From NCBI RefSeq assembly GCF_000374185.1, contig NZ_KB910518.1, forward strand, positions 1,234,546-1,298,545: DNA of 64,000 nucleotides, given 5' to 3'. Origin of the DNA: Paenibacillus sp. HW567 (lineage in GTDB: Bacteria > Bacillota > Bacilli > Paenibacillales > Paenibacillaceae). Below are positions 8,368-16,849 of this stretch, one piece after another (positions within the stretch are counted from its first letter, which is position 1; each line of letters begins with the position of its first letter). A program made the translations under genes and the position numbers. The notes beneath the pieces were generated by a model that was not told where the DNA came from, searched no databases, and was given only the letters and a program-made list of their open reading frames with translations.

Positions 8368-8395
8368 TAATTCAATGGAAGAAGGGTTAAAAACT

Positions 8396-9352
8396 ATGCA
8401 GGCAGCAATTGTGAAGGAAAAGGGGGCATTTCCCGTTATTGGCGAAATTGCTTCGCCAGTCGCAGCAGAGGGACAGGTTTTGGTGAACGTGCAGGCAGCG
8501 GGCTTAAGTCGACTCAGCAAGTTCCGATCTATGGGCTTACATTACTCATCCGAATTGACCTTCCCTCTTGTAGCCGGTGTTGACGGTGTAGGGACTCTTG
8601 AAGACGGTTCTCGCGTATATTTTGCGATGACTACTGCACCTTACGGCAGTTTGGCCGAGCAAACAATGGTCAGTGAAAAGGTGATTATCCGTTTACCAGA
8701 TGGAATTGATGATGTCACCGCAGCAGCCATCGCCAATCCGGCTATGTCATCGTGGGCTGCTTTAAAATTTCGAGCCCACTTAAAACCGGGACAAACGGTT
8801 TTGATTAATGGCGCTACCGGTTCATCCGGCAGCTTAGCTGTTCAGATTGCTAAAAGCATTGGAGCCCAAAAGGTTATTGTAACGGGACGCAACGAATCTA
8901 AGCTGCAAGCGCTTGAAGCTGATCAGAAAATTGCTTTTGATATGACAGTCAACAATGGAGGAACAAGCTTTGAAAACGCCTTACAGCCGGTTATAGCTGA
9001 AGGCGTTGATATTGTATTGGATTACCTTTGGGGCGAAAGCGCAATCGCCATCATGTCTGCTATTGCAAAGAACAGTACAGATCGCGCCACCCGTTTTGTA
9101 AGCATTGGAACGTCAGCGGGACAAGAAAACATCGAGTTGCCCTCATCAATTCTCCGGTCGTCAAAAATTGAACTGGTAGGTAGCGGCAGTAAGAGTGTTT
9201 CCAAACTCGAAATGATATCCTCTGTTAAGGATGTTTTTGAACTAGTCGCTGAAGGACAGATAACTATTGCAACGACAGAGTTTTCGCTGGAAGATATTGA
9301 AGAAGCCTGGAGTGCGCCATTGATGCCTCGTGCAGTGGTCAAAATCAAATAA
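8396..9352 (+). CDS. Medium-chain NAD(P)H dehydrogenase/quinone-reductase-like protein
   Basis: This 318-residue medium-chain reductase has a GroES-like N-terminal domain (VLVNVQAAGLSRLSKF, then FPLVAGVDGVGTLEDG) and a C-terminal Rossmann domain with VLINGATGSSGSLAVQIAKS. The cysteine cluster of zinc alcohol dehydrogenases is absent, which points to a zinc-free quinone or enone reductase. ATG 8396 follows GAAGAAGGG at usable spacing; an in-frame ATG at 8375 lies too close to the second operator dyad to be preferred. The MarR gene starts directly after its stop codon, so the two are co-transcribed. It is likely part of an electrophile or quinone defence unit induced when the MarR protein releases the promoter. 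Confidence 0.88.
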   Translation: MQAAIVKEKGAFPVIGEIASPVAAEGQVLVNVQAAGLSRLSKFRSMGLHYSSELTFPLVAGVDGVGTLEDGSRVYFAMTTAPYGSLAEQTMVSEKVIIRLPDGIDDVTAAAIANPAMSSWAALKFRAHLKPGQTVLINGATGSSGSLAVQIAKSIGAQKVIVTGRNESKLQALEADQKIAFDMTVNNGGTSFENALQPVIAEGVDIVLDYLWGESAIAIMSAIAKNSTDRATRFVSIGTSAGQENIELPSSILRSSKIELVGSGSKSVSKLEMISSVKDVFELVAEGQITIATTEFSLEDIEEAWSAPLMPRAVVKIK

Positions 9353-9787
9353 ATGGAAAATGATATTTTTAAAGCATTGATTGATTTATTTTCCATTATT
9401 AATCGGACGGACCGTGATAAGAAAATGATTGCGGCTGCTGGCGTTAATTTGGAAGCCGCAGCCTTCCGTGTTTTCGGTGGTATCGCCCATCTCCAACAGA
9501 CTAGTGTTGGGGACTTGGCTGTGATACTCGGGAAAAACTACTCGAGTATCAGTCGGCAAATTGATAAGCTGGAGGCGGCCGGGCTAGTTCGAACTTATCC
9601 ATCAAATTCAGATTCTCGCATACGTATGTCCGAACTGACGAAGCATGGGGAAGAAATCAATTCCATAATCAGTCTCACCCGACAGCATATCATGCAAGAA
9701 GCGTTGGAAGATTGGACAATCGAGGAGAAAAATGGGTTGTTAAATTACTTAAAACGATTATTTGAAGCTTTGCAAAAGTTCGACTAG
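9353..9787 (+). CDS. MarR family transcriptional regulator
   Basis: This 144-residue protein holds the MarR winged helix: TSVGDLAVILGKNYSSISRQ is the recognition region and SDSRIRMSELTKHGEEI the wing, flanked by the dimer helices. Its ATG follows the reductase stop codon without a gap, implying translational coupling. It most likely represses its own operon through the two dyads at 8313-8367. The TAG stop (9785-9787) is also the last three bases of the 5-bp sequence bordering a repeat element inserted right here, so the C-terminus may have been set or preserved by that insertion. Confidence 0.9.
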   Translation: MENDIFKALIDLFSIINRTDRDKKMIAAAGVNLEAAAFRVFGGIAHLQQTSVGDLAVILGKNYSSISRQIDKLEAAGLVRTYPSNSDSRIRMSELTKHGEEINSIISLTRQHIMQEALEDWTIEEKNGLLNYLKRLFEALQKFD

Positions 9788-10182
9788 CAGAGCGTCAGAA
9801 TTAAAAAGGTGGAGTAGGGGCCTGAGATGCCCGAAGGACGGAAGGCGTGGAGCGCTCCTCCCTCAGGTGTCCCCCTTTCCAGACGGGGTTTGTTCTTAAA
9901 TTGGCGTTTGGCCCTTGCGTTACGGACTGAGGTGCGCTTATTCCGGATGAGAGTCACGGCTTGGGTAAGTTACGGACTCCACGGGCCTTATGATGAAATA
10001 TTCCGCTCCTGAACGTTGCTTGGAGAGACGATAAGCGCCCCTCGGTCCGCTAAGCCGCAACAAGTGGCGTTTGCTTGAAAATAACGGCTCTCTAGTCCGT
10101 AAGGGCCGAATCGGCTGCTGCGATTTCTCTTCACCACCCCCTGAGGGTATGACCTCACCCACAGATTTAGCTCTGATGCTGG
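9788..10182 (+). mobile_element. MITE-like repeat element, copy A (about 395 bp)
   Basis: This stretch matches, in opposite orientation, 18682-19075. Both copies begin (C/T)AGAGCGTCAGA and end CTCTGATGC(A/T)GG, giving imperfect terminal inverted repeats sharing GC(A/G)TCAGA. Copy A is bordered by ACTAG (9783-9787) and AATAG (10183-10187), a decayed version of the perfect 5-bp duplication at copy B. Inside are direct and inverted copies of a TTACGGACT-like unit that could fold into long hairpins. No transposase is encoded; the short open frames within are by-products of the repeat. It is a non-autonomous mobile repeat or an interspersed structured element. Confidence 0.7.
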
Positions 10183-10354
10183 AATAGAAGCAATGGACTG
10201 AAAGTTACGTGCTGTGATAGGGGGGAGTCTATGTTCTTCATTTTAAATAGGTTCTTGGATGAATCCTGATGGAAACAGCCATTACTACGGATACCTTAGG
10301 TAAGTTAAAGGCAGGAAACGCGACTAAATATCAATCGAGGTGCAACGTTATACA
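10183..10354. other. Gene-poor stretch after repeat copy A
   Basis: I see no convincing gene. A 12-codon open frame at 10231-10269 follows a strong GGGGGGAG but leads into no plus-strand gene. The stretch ends at a terminator hairpin. Confidence 0.4.
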
Positions 10355-10386
10355 GGGGCTTTTCCGGTCATAGGAAAAGCCCCTTC
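10355..10386 (+). terminator. Intrinsic terminator hairpin
   Basis: GGGGCTTTTCC and GGAAAAGCCCC form a perfect 11-bp stem with a 7-base loop; the tail is short (TTCTG). It may stop read-through from the reductase-MarR operon or from the repeat element. Confidence 0.6.
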
Positions 10387-10444
10387 TGCTGTTTGTTCAG
10401 TGGAAGAGAATACGCATTAAAATTGCTTCTCGTGACGTCCCGAC

Positions 10445-10501
10445 AAACTTACCGCTTCAGCTATCGCGGTGAACCGTATCACAAGTAGCGGCAAGTTTTT
10501 A
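10445..10501 (+). repeat. Interspersed hairpin repeat, terminator-like (copy B)
   Basis: AACTTACCGCT and AGCGGCAAGTT form an imperfect 11-bp stem around a CGGTGAACCGTATCAC loop, followed by TTTTTA. It is nearly identical to the unit at 8016-8075. Confidence 0.6.
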
Positions 10502-10585
10502 CAGCATGAATGCCATAAGAGCAGGAAGGCCACGTTCTGGCTGGAACATGGCCGCGTGTTGCTTTATGCCGAATAGTAGAGCAAA

Positions 10586-11422
10586 TTACAACTTTTGCAC
10601 AACGTAGATGAGGTTCATTCCACAATCAAGAGTGCCCTGTAGTTTGGTAAACGCAATTTCTTTTTCGACAATTAGCTTCCATAATTCTTTGTCGTTGCGG
10701 GCATTTTCTAGAGCAGAGTCTCCGGCTTGCGTAAAGAGACCGGCGGAGCTTCTCTCTCGAACTTTTACAGGAAACTGAGCGAACAAAGCATCCATTTCGG
10801 TGCTTCTCATCATATGGACGTAATGCTTGCTTTCCACCGGATAATGCTCTTCGTCTTGAATCCCTGTATCCAAAAGCCACCTTGTAGCTTCAAGCCCGAA
10901 TTGGTCCTTTTCATACCGTATGCCTTCAAGATAATAAAGTGAAGCGCCAATGAAACTCATAGCCCCTACAATCAGTATGCCCTCCGGCTTTAATACTCTT
11001 AGAAGTTCTTGTATGCCCGCCGTCTCTTTGTCCAAAAGATAATTGATTACACCGCCTATACAGACCACGCAATCGAAAGAGGAATCCTCAAAAACACTCA
11101 TATCAAGAACATCTAAAACATGGTAGGCCTTTATGCTGTCAATTAGTGAGAGCTCGCGCATTTTGGACTGATTGAATTCAATTTGATGACTAGAGATATC
11201 GGCAACGGTCAATTCTGCACACATTGGAACAATATCTTTAGTATATCTTCCTGAACCCGCACCAATCTCCAGCACATTATCGGTTAGTTTGAGATAACGC
11301 TTCAAAATATCAAGATGTACCTGATATAAAAGTTCGCCATGCCCATCTTTTTCAAGGCGCGTCCATTCACGGTCACCATAGTTATCATATCGGCTTCTTG
11401 GAATTTCGGGGTTGTAACTCAT
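10586..11422 (-). CDS. Class I SAM-dependent methyltransferase
   Basis: This 278-residue protein has the SAM-binding motif I VLEIGAGSGRYTKDI near residue 50, then LTVADIS (motif II) and SFDCVVCIGGVINYLL (motif IV), followed by LLRVLKPEGILIVGA. This is the Methyltransf_11/25 fold, acting on a small molecule or on tRNA; the substrate is not evident. ATG 11422 follows AAGGAGATG. A 34-codon ORF with its own strong ribosome site starts 67 bases upstream and overlaps the first codons in another frame, so translation may be controlled through that leader. It is divergent from the lipoprotein gene at 11.7 kb. Confidence 0.88.
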   Translation of the reverse strand: MSYNPEIPRSRYDNYGDREWTRLEKDGHGELLYQVHLDILKRYLKLTDNVLEIGAGSGRYTKDIVPMCAELTVADISSHQIEFNQSKMRELSLIDSIKAYHVLDVLDMSVFEDSSFDCVVCIGGVINYLLDKETAGIQELLRVLKPEGILIVGAMSFIGASLYYLEGIRYEKDQFGLEATRWLLDTGIQDEEHYPVESKHYVHMMRSTEMDALFAQFPVKVRERSSAGLFTQAGDSALENARNDKELWKLIVEKEIAFTKLQGTLDCGMNLIYVVQKL

Positions 11423-11489
11423 AAAAGCATCTCCTTTTCATTTTTGGCTTGATCATCGGGGGAATATCACTAATGTCGCTTTCAATCAT
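11385..11489 (-). CDS. Leader ORF overlapping the methyltransferase start
   Basis: ATG 11489 follows AAGGAGG at ideal spacing and opens a 34-residue frame beginning MIESDISDIPPMIKPKMKRR. The frame spans the methyltransferase ribosome site and ends at 11385, 38 bases inside that gene in another frame. The strong start and overlap suggest a translated leader peptide that couples or attenuates methyltransferase synthesis, as for some antibiotic-inducible methyltransferases. The peptide could also be functional or be a chance frame. Confidence 0.5.
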   Translation of the reverse strand: MIESDISDIPPMIKPKMKRRCFYELQPRNSKKPI

Positions 11490-11534
11490 ACAACCACCTC
11501 CTTGAAAGATATGAATGTTCTTCGCTTGCAACTC

Positions 11535-11540
11535 ATTATA
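11535..11540 (-). promoter_or_regulatory. -10 box for the leader ORF and methyltransferase
   Basis: On the minus strand TATAAT is preceded at about 16 bp by ACTTGA, a weak -35. It lies about 46 bases upstream of the leader ORF start. Confidence 0.45.
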
Positions 11541-11708
11541 CCAAAATTTGTATTGATCAAGTATAGAACATAACGAATGCAGTTATAGGAAGCAAACGCA
11601 AAGCCGGCGGCTTGTGCGTTTTGTTGCAGCGTAAGGGTAGCGCGCATTTTATGATTAGTAAAAATACCTAATTCTGGATTTTGTGATATGAAAGGTTGAT
11701 CTCTAATT

Positions 11709-12854
11709 ATGATTGACAATAAGCTCATCCGCTTAGGCAAAGCGAAAAAAATAGTTGTATATCCTTTGCTGCTTGCCCTGATCGTTGCCATGATGGTCAG
11801 CAGTCTTGCAGCCTGCAGCAATTCCTCTACAGGTGAAGCAATAATCAAGTCTACGCAGCCGTCCAAGGAAGCACTTGTGGCGACGCAAGCTTCCGGCAGA
11901 ATTTATCTCTACGGTGAAGCTCACGGCGTAGCCAAAATTCTGGATAAGGAATATGCATTGTGGTCTAAATACTACCATAACGAGGGCATGAGGCATCTGT
12001 TCGTCGAGTTGCCCTTTTTTACTGCCGAATATCTGAACCTATGGATGCAGTCAGACAATGACGATATTCTGGAGGAACTATACGATGATTGGGAGGGAAC
12101 GGCGATTCATAATCCCTACACCAAGGCGTTTTACCAAAAAATAAAAAGAGAGTGTCCTGAGACGATTTTCCACGGTACTGACGTCGGGCATCAATATGAT
12201 ACGACCGGGAGACGGTTCTTAGCTTATCTTGCGGCACACGATTTGACAGGTTCGGAGAGTTATACTTTAACCGCAGAAGCAATTCACCAAGGTAAGTTTT
12301 TTTACAGCCACAATGACGACGTATACCGGGAAAACAAGATGGCTGAAAACTTTATCCGTGAATTTGAAAAGTTGGGCAGCGAGAGTGTCATGGGTATCTA
12401 CGGCTCAGCGCATACCGGGCTTGAAATGGATATTATAAACCAATCTGTTCCTTGTATGGCCAACCAATTACAGACTCACTATGGCAGTAACATTTACTCT
12501 GAAGACCTAAGCTGGATTGCTAAAGATATTGAGCCGTCCAGAGTAGATCATATCAGCATACGGGGCAAGGAGTATGCAGCATCGTATTTTGGGAAGCAGG
12601 ATTTGAACGGGTTTAAGGGCTATGCTTACCGGGAGTTTTGGCGAGTGGAGGACGCCTATGAAGATGTCAAAAACCTGCCGCTGGTAGACAATATTCTCCC
12701 TTACAATAACTACCCGATGCTAATCGAAACAGGCCAGGTTTTTTTAATCAGTTATACCAGAACAGACGGTTCAGTGGAAAAAGAATACCATCTGTCTAAC
12801 GGCCATGGTTCGGATAAAGGTATGCCTTCATCCCAGCAATTCATAGTAAACTGA
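11709..12854 (+). CDS. EreA/ChaN-like lipoprotein
   Basis: The 381-residue protein starts with a basic N-region and a hydrophobic stretch ending in the lipobox LAAC, with the lipidated Cys at residue 36. The mature part has RIYLYGEAHG near the start, HGTDVGHQYDTTGRRFLAYL in the middle and SVMGIYGSAHTGLE later. These His/Glu motifs are the pattern of the erythromycin-esterase/ChaN/TraB-like superfamily, in which His and Glu residues form the active site. A surface-anchored hydrolase is likely; macrolide esterase activity cannot be claimed. The ribosome site is weak (GAAAGG). It is divergent from a methyltransferase; the two could form a resistance-like pair, but that is speculative. Confidence 0.75.
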   Translation: MIDNKLIRLGKAKKIVVYPLLLALIVAMMVSSLAACSNSSTGEAIIKSTQPSKEALVATQASGRIYLYGEAHGVAKILDKEYALWSKYYHNEGMRHLFVELPFFTAEYLNLWMQSDNDDILEELYDDWEGTAIHNPYTKAFYQKIKRECPETIFHGTDVGHQYDTTGRRFLAYLAAHDLTGSESYTLTAEAIHQGKFFYSHNDDVYRENKMAENFIREFEKLGSESVMGIYGSAHTGLEMDIINQSVPCMANQLQTHYGSNIYSEDLSWIAKDIEPSRVDHISIRGKEYAASYFGKQDLNGFKGYAYREFWRVEDAYEDVKNLPLVDNILPYNNYPMLIETGQVFLISYTRTDGSVEKEYHLSNGHGSDKGMPSSQQFIVN

Positions 12855-12886
12855 TCAATGGATAATCGAAGATGGATGATTCGGAA

Positions 12887-13060
12887 TTATATGGATTTCG
12901 AATCCATTTCAATAATATCCTCGACCCCGGGACGCATAACTTTCACTGCAACTTCTTCACCTGTTCGTAGTGTCGCCCGGTGTACCTGTCCTAAGGAAGC
13001 CGCTGCGATAGGAGTTGTACTATAGTCAGCAAAAATGTCGCATATGGATGCGCTGAGAGT
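12887..13060 (-). pseudogene. Fragment of a UbiB/ABC1 kinase-like gene
   Basis: The minus strand encodes about 55 residues including TPIAAASLGQVHRATL and EEVAVKVMRPGVEDII, the Ala-rich loop and VAVK motif of the ABC1/UbiB atypical kinase family, before a stop at 12887. There is no start, no upstream continuation and no downstream kinase core, so this is a relic of about one tenth of a normal gene. It lies just before the permease genes at 13.2 kb, where the foreign-looking block ends. Confidence 0.7.
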
Positions 13061-13069
13061 TATTAAATG

Positions 13070-13099
13070 AGGAAGCGGTGAATGCCGCTTCTTTTTTTG
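13070..13099 (+). terminator. Intrinsic terminator
   Basis: GAAGCGGTGAATGCCGCTTC (7-bp perfect stem) is followed by TTTTTTT. No intact plus-strand gene ends here, so it may be left over from a lost gene or insulate the permease operon. Confidence 0.7.
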
Positions 13100-13200
13100 T
13101 CGTTATATTTTGAAAGAATTCGAGCATTCCTCTCATTTAGCCGGGAGTTAGCGGATTATATACTTAAAGTATAAAAATTGACCACAAGAGGTGACCACAG

Positions 13201-14166
13201 ATGAACCGTTCCACAGCCACCACTATAGCCCCTTCTGCTGCAAAAACGAAAAAAAGCTCCTATTTCCGAAGCAGATGGAACGCTCCGCTTGCAGGCTATT
13301 TGTTTATATCACCCTGGCTGCTCGGGTTTCTAGCGCTTACAGCGTATCCATTATTCCTATCCCTTTATTATTCGTTTACCGACTACACCTTGATGCAGCC
13401 GATGAAGTGGATCGGGACCCGCAATTACGAGCGGATTTTTACCGCCGATCCGAAATTCATACAATCTGCGAAAGTGACCTTTACGTATGTGCTGGCTTCG
13501 GTGCCTTTGAAGCTTGCAGCGGCGCTTTTTGTCGCAATGATTCTCAGCAAGGCGGTCAAAGGAATAAGCGCTTACCGCACGGCGATTTATTTTCCCTCGC
13601 TCATTGGAGGCAGTATCGGGGTCTCGCTGCTCTGGCGCAACATCTTCGGTGTGGATGGGATTTTCAACAAGCTGATTGGTGTCTTTGGCTTTGAAGGAAA
13701 AGGCTGGATTACCAGTCCCGACACGGCGCTTGGCACGCTGATTCTGCTGACAGTCTGGCAATTCGGTTCTACAATGGTAATTTTTCTGGCGGGGCTGAAG
13801 CAAATTCCTAATGATCTGTATGAGGCATCCTCGGTTGACGGGGCCAACAAAGTGACTCAATTCTTCAAAATCACCCTGCCGATGCTTTCGCCAATCCTCT
13901 ACTTCAACTTAATCATGGCGGTCATTGGGGCCTTCCAGATGTTCACCTCTGCTTTTGTCATTACGAACGGTGGGCCAATGAACTCTACTTATGTGTATGC
14001 AATGTATTTGTACGAACGGGCATTCAGCCGCTATGAACTGGGGTATGCTTCGGCGCTCGCCTGGATTATGCTGATCGCAATTGTTGCAGCGACAGTCCTG
14101 ATCTCTTATACCTCAAAATATTGGGTATTCTATGAAACAGACACTGGAGGGAGAAAACGTAAATGA
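13201..14166 (+). CDS. Sugar ABC transporter permease (MalF/UgpA type)
   Basis: This 321-residue membrane protein has six predicted transmembrane segments and the cytoplasmic EAA loop YEASSVDGANKVTQFFKITL with the conserved Gly, where the ATPase docks. The N-terminus AGYLFISPWLLGFLALTAYP is typical of family-1 sugar permeases. ATG 13201 follows AGAGGTGACC. Its end overlaps the next permease by 4 bp (ATGA), so the pair is translationally coupled. No binding protein is adjacent; the orphan family-1 binding protein at 4.2 kb is the likely partner. Confidence 0.93.
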   Translation: MNRSTATTIAPSAAKTKKSSYFRSRWNAPLAGYLFISPWLLGFLALTAYPLFLSLYYSFTDYTLMQPMKWIGTRNYERIFTADPKFIQSAKVTFTYVLASVPLKLAAALFVAMILSKAVKGISAYRTAIYFPSLIGGSIGVSLLWRNIFGVDGIFNKLIGVFGFEGKGWITSPDTALGTLILLTVWQFGSTMVIFLAGLKQIPNDLYEASSVDGANKVTQFFKITLPMLSPILYFNLIMAVIGAFQMFTSAFVITNGGPMNSTYVYAMYLYERAFSRYELGYASALAWIMLIAIVAATVLISYTSKYWVFYETDTGGRKRK

Positions 14167-15008
14167 CAACAACAAAATGGAAGCCGATCTCTCGTCATCT
14201 GTTCATGATTCTCTTCAGCCTTATTATGGTTTATCCGATTATCTGGTGGGTCGGAGCTTCCCTGAAGCATCCCACCGAGCTTAGTTCACCGTCGATCTTC
14301 CCGTCTTCTCCGCAGTGGAGCAACTTTACCAAGGGGTGGACTTCGGTTCCCGGACATACGTTTACGGATTTTTATCTCAATACCTTTGGACTTGAAATCG
14401 CTGTAATTATTGCAACGCTTCTATCCTGCACGCTGGTTGCTTTCGGATTCGCCAGACTGGATTTTCCGCTGAAGAATTTCTGGTTCTCCATTCTGATGCT
14501 GACGCTGATGATGCCGGGACAGGTGCTGATTATCCCTCAATACGCCCTGTTTCATCAGTTGGGCTGGGTCAATACGTATCTGCCGTTTATTATTCCCCAT
14601 CTGCTTGCGGGCGGAGCAGGCGGCAGCTTCTTCGTCTTCCTGCTGATTCAGTTTATCCGCGGTGTTCCAAGAGAGCTTGATGAATCGGCCAAAATTGACG
14701 GATGCTCCTGGTTCGGTATTTTCTGGAGAGTGGTCATGCCTCTTGCGTTTCCCGCGATCGTTACCGTCACAATTTTCTGCTTCTTGTGGAACTGGGATGA
14801 TTTCCTCGGGCATCTCCTGTACATCAATACGGTAGACAAGTATACGGTGGGCCTGGCGCTTCGTATGATCAACGATTCTCAATCGGCAGCGGAGTGGGGA
14901 CAACTGCTGGCCATGTCGCTGGTGTCCATTGTTCCGGCTACTATCGTCTTCATGTTCCTGCAGAAATACTTCGTTGAAGGAATTGCAACAACAGGAATAA
15001 AAGGATAA
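14163..15008 (+). CDS. Sugar ABC transporter permease (MalG/UgpE type)
   Basis: This 281-residue permease has six membrane segments, a short cytoplasmic N-terminus followed by HLFMILFSLIMVYPIIWWVG, and the EAA loop DESAKIDGCSWFGIFWRVVM. It forms the heterodimeric channel with the permease it overlaps by 4 bp. A hairpin at 15033-15072 separates it from the two-component genes, which probably control this transporter. Confidence 0.93.
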   Translation: MTTTKWKPISRHLFMILFSLIMVYPIIWWVGASLKHPTELSSPSIFPSSPQWSNFTKGWTSVPGHTFTDFYLNTFGLEIAVIIATLLSCTLVAFGFARLDFPLKNFWFSILMLTLMMPGQVLIIPQYALFHQLGWVNTYLPFIIPHLLAGGAGGSFFVFLLIQFIRGVPRELDESAKIDGCSWFGIFWRVVMPLAFPAIVTVTIFCFLWNWDDFLGHLLYINTVDKYTVGLALRMINDSQSAAEWGQLLAMSLVSIVPATIVFMFLQKYFVEGIATTGIKG

Positions 15009-15032
15009 AATGTAAAAAAACATCCGTCTGCT

Positions 15033-15072
15033 AACGGTAAAGCGTCGAATAACTTTCGTTGCTTTACCGTTT
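15033..15072 (+). terminator. Hairpin between permease and kinase genes
   Basis: TAACGGTAAAGC and GCTTTACCGTTTA form a stem of about 12 bp with a 16-base loop. The T-tract is short, so this is more likely a partial terminator or RNA-stability hairpin than a full stop. Confidence 0.5.
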
Positions 15073-15112
15073 ATTGCGTTTGAACCGGAAGTGAAGGAGG
15101 CAGGGGTAGCCT

Positions 15113-16849
15113 TTGACCAATCCTTTCAAAAAATATAGAATCGACCGCCTGTTTTTTCATAGCTTTGCCATAGTGCTTATTACGGTTATCGTAGTTACTG
15201 CATGGACAAGCTACAGCAATTCTTCCAAAGCGCTTGTGAAGACCACATCCCATTATCAGCAGTTGCTGCTGGATGAACTGAATAATGAAATCACGACCCG
15301 TCTGGTCATGATCGAGCAGATTTCACTGTCCAGCTCCCGCGACAGCGAACTGGTTAATTTTCTTCTCAACAGGCAGGATGAATTCGAGAGGTACCGCAGA
15401 CGTGCAGGGGTGGAGAGCGCACTCGCGAATTTGACCTATGCTATTCCGATGATACAAGGGATTGACCTCTATATGGATAAACCCATCCTAAGTGAACGGC
15501 AGAACTATATTCAGTTCCGTAAGCTAGGGGATCTAAATAAGCAGGAATGGTCGAAATGTCTGGTGAAGAGTGATTTCTGCTGGTCTAAAGAGTACAACTT
15601 CTCCAGCGCTCAAGGTGAAATTCCTGTGCTTAGCTTTTCCAGAAAAATAGTCAATGAGAATGACTATCTTGGTGTTCTTGTCGTCCACATCAAGGCTAAC
15701 GAAATCCGGAAGCTGTTAACCGGCAATTCCGACGGATCGAACCGGATCATGGCGGATACCGAAGGGCAGCAGATTATGAAGATTGGCGATACGCTGGATC
15801 AGAACGACTGGTCCCAGTGGATTGATCTTAAGAGCAACAAATCGGGGTACGTCCGTATCCCGGCAACAACCGGCTCCCGCGATACCTTGCTTGTCTATTC
15901 CAGGATGGATAACTCAATCTGGACGCTGATCGAATTCACGTCGTGGAATCAGATTACGGCCAGCAGCCTGAAGCTCGCGGAATGGATCGGTCTGATTGGT
16001 ATCGCTGCAGTGCTGCTGGTCTTGCTCCTGACCGATTTTTTGAGTAAGCAGTTTACCAAGCCGATCAAAAAACTTGTAACCGCTATGCGCGTGTACTCCG
16101 TAGGCGGCGGCAATGTAGAGCTTCCGGTGGATTATGAGAATGAATTCGGTTATTTGTTCTCGGGCTACCGCAAGCAGAAGGAACGGATTGAGGAGCTGTA
16201 TCTCTCGCTGGAGCGGCGTTATGAGCAGCAGCGGAAAGCAGAAATTGAGGCGCTTCAGGCGAATATCAATCCCCATTTTCTCTATAATATGCTGGATCAG
16301 CTAAACTGGATGGCGATTGAGGCCGGACAGGATGAGCTTAGCCGTATTCTGGAGCTGATGGGACGGATGTTTCGGATCGGCTTGTCTAACGGCAACAGCT
16401 TTATCACGATTGCCGATGAGCTGCTGCACATAGAGTGCTACCTTGAAATCCAGCAGTTGCGCTGGGGGGACGGACTTGAGTACCGGATTGAGGCGGCAGA
16501 CGACTTAAAGGCGTTATATATTCCGAAGCTTACGCTACAGCCGTTCGTGGAGAATTCCGTGGTTCATGGATTCAACAAGCAACGCAGCGGCTACGTATCT
16601 ATTTTACTGGAGCAAACAGGCGATACGCTGCACATTACCATTGACGATAACGGAGCCGGTCTGAAGCAGCTTGAAGACAGCCCGCATAAACGTCATACAG
16701 GTGGCTACGGTATACGCAATGTAAGAGAGCGAATCGCCGGGTATTTCGGGGATTGCTACGGAATTACGCTGAGCGAACGGGAAGAGGGCGGAACACGGGT
16801 GGAAATTATGCTGCCTTTGCTGGCGGAACCTCCTGCCAAAAAGGAATGA
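15113..16849 (+). CDS. Sensor histidine kinase, YesM type
   Basis: This 578-residue membrane kinase has transmembrane segments at about 17-38 and 285-310 flanking an extracellular sensor domain. A HAMP-like linker follows, then the His_kinase block with phospho-acceptor His in INPHFLYNMLDQLNWMAIEA, and an HATPase domain with FVENSVVHGF (N box) and DDNGAG plus GYGIRNVRER (G boxes). The start is TTG 15113 with AAGGAGG about 12 bases upstream. The response regulator follows after about 120 bp. Family members sense extracellular saccharides or the loaded binding protein; it likely controls the adjacent permeases and the downstream hydrolases. Confidence 0.93.
   Translation: MTNPFKKYRIDRLFFHSFAIVLITVIVVTAWTSYSNSSKALVKTTSHYQQLLLDELNNEITTRLVMIEQISLSSSRDSELVNFLLNRQDEFERYRRRAGVESALANLTYAIPMIQGIDLYMDKPILSERQNYIQFRKLGDLNKQEWSKCLVKSDFCWSKEYNFSSAQGEIPVLSFSRKIVNENDYLGVLVVHIKANEIRKLLTGNSDGSNRIMADTEGQQIMKIGDTLDQNDWSQWIDLKSNKSGYVRIPATTGSRDTLLVYSRMDNSIWTLIEFTSWNQITASSLKLAEWIGLIGIAAVLLVLLLTDFLSKQFTKPIKKLVTAMRVYSVGGGNVELPVDYENEFGYLFSGYRKQKERIEELYLSLERRYEQQRKAEIEALQANINPHFLYNMLDQLNWMAIEAGQDELSRILELMGRMFRIGLSNGNSFITIADELLHIECYLEIQQLRWGDGLEYRIEAADDLKALYIPKLTLQPFVENSVVHGFNKQRSGYVSILLEQTGDTLHITIDDNGAGLKQLEDSPHKRHTGGYGIRNVRERIAGYFGDCYGITLSEREEGGTRVEIMLPLLAEPPAKKE

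Noticed and set aside
8106..8390. 94-codon open frame ahead of the reductase gene
   Set aside because: It lacks a ribosome site, covers the MarR operators and shows no family motif.
9827..10012. 61-codon open frame, similar to a minus-strand frame at 18852-19199
   Set aside because: The similarity is that of the two copies of the repeat element; no ribosome site and no family resemblance.
10231..10269. 12-codon ORF behind a strong GGGGGGAG
   Set aside because: No gene follows on the plus strand, so a leader-peptide role has no target; likely chance.
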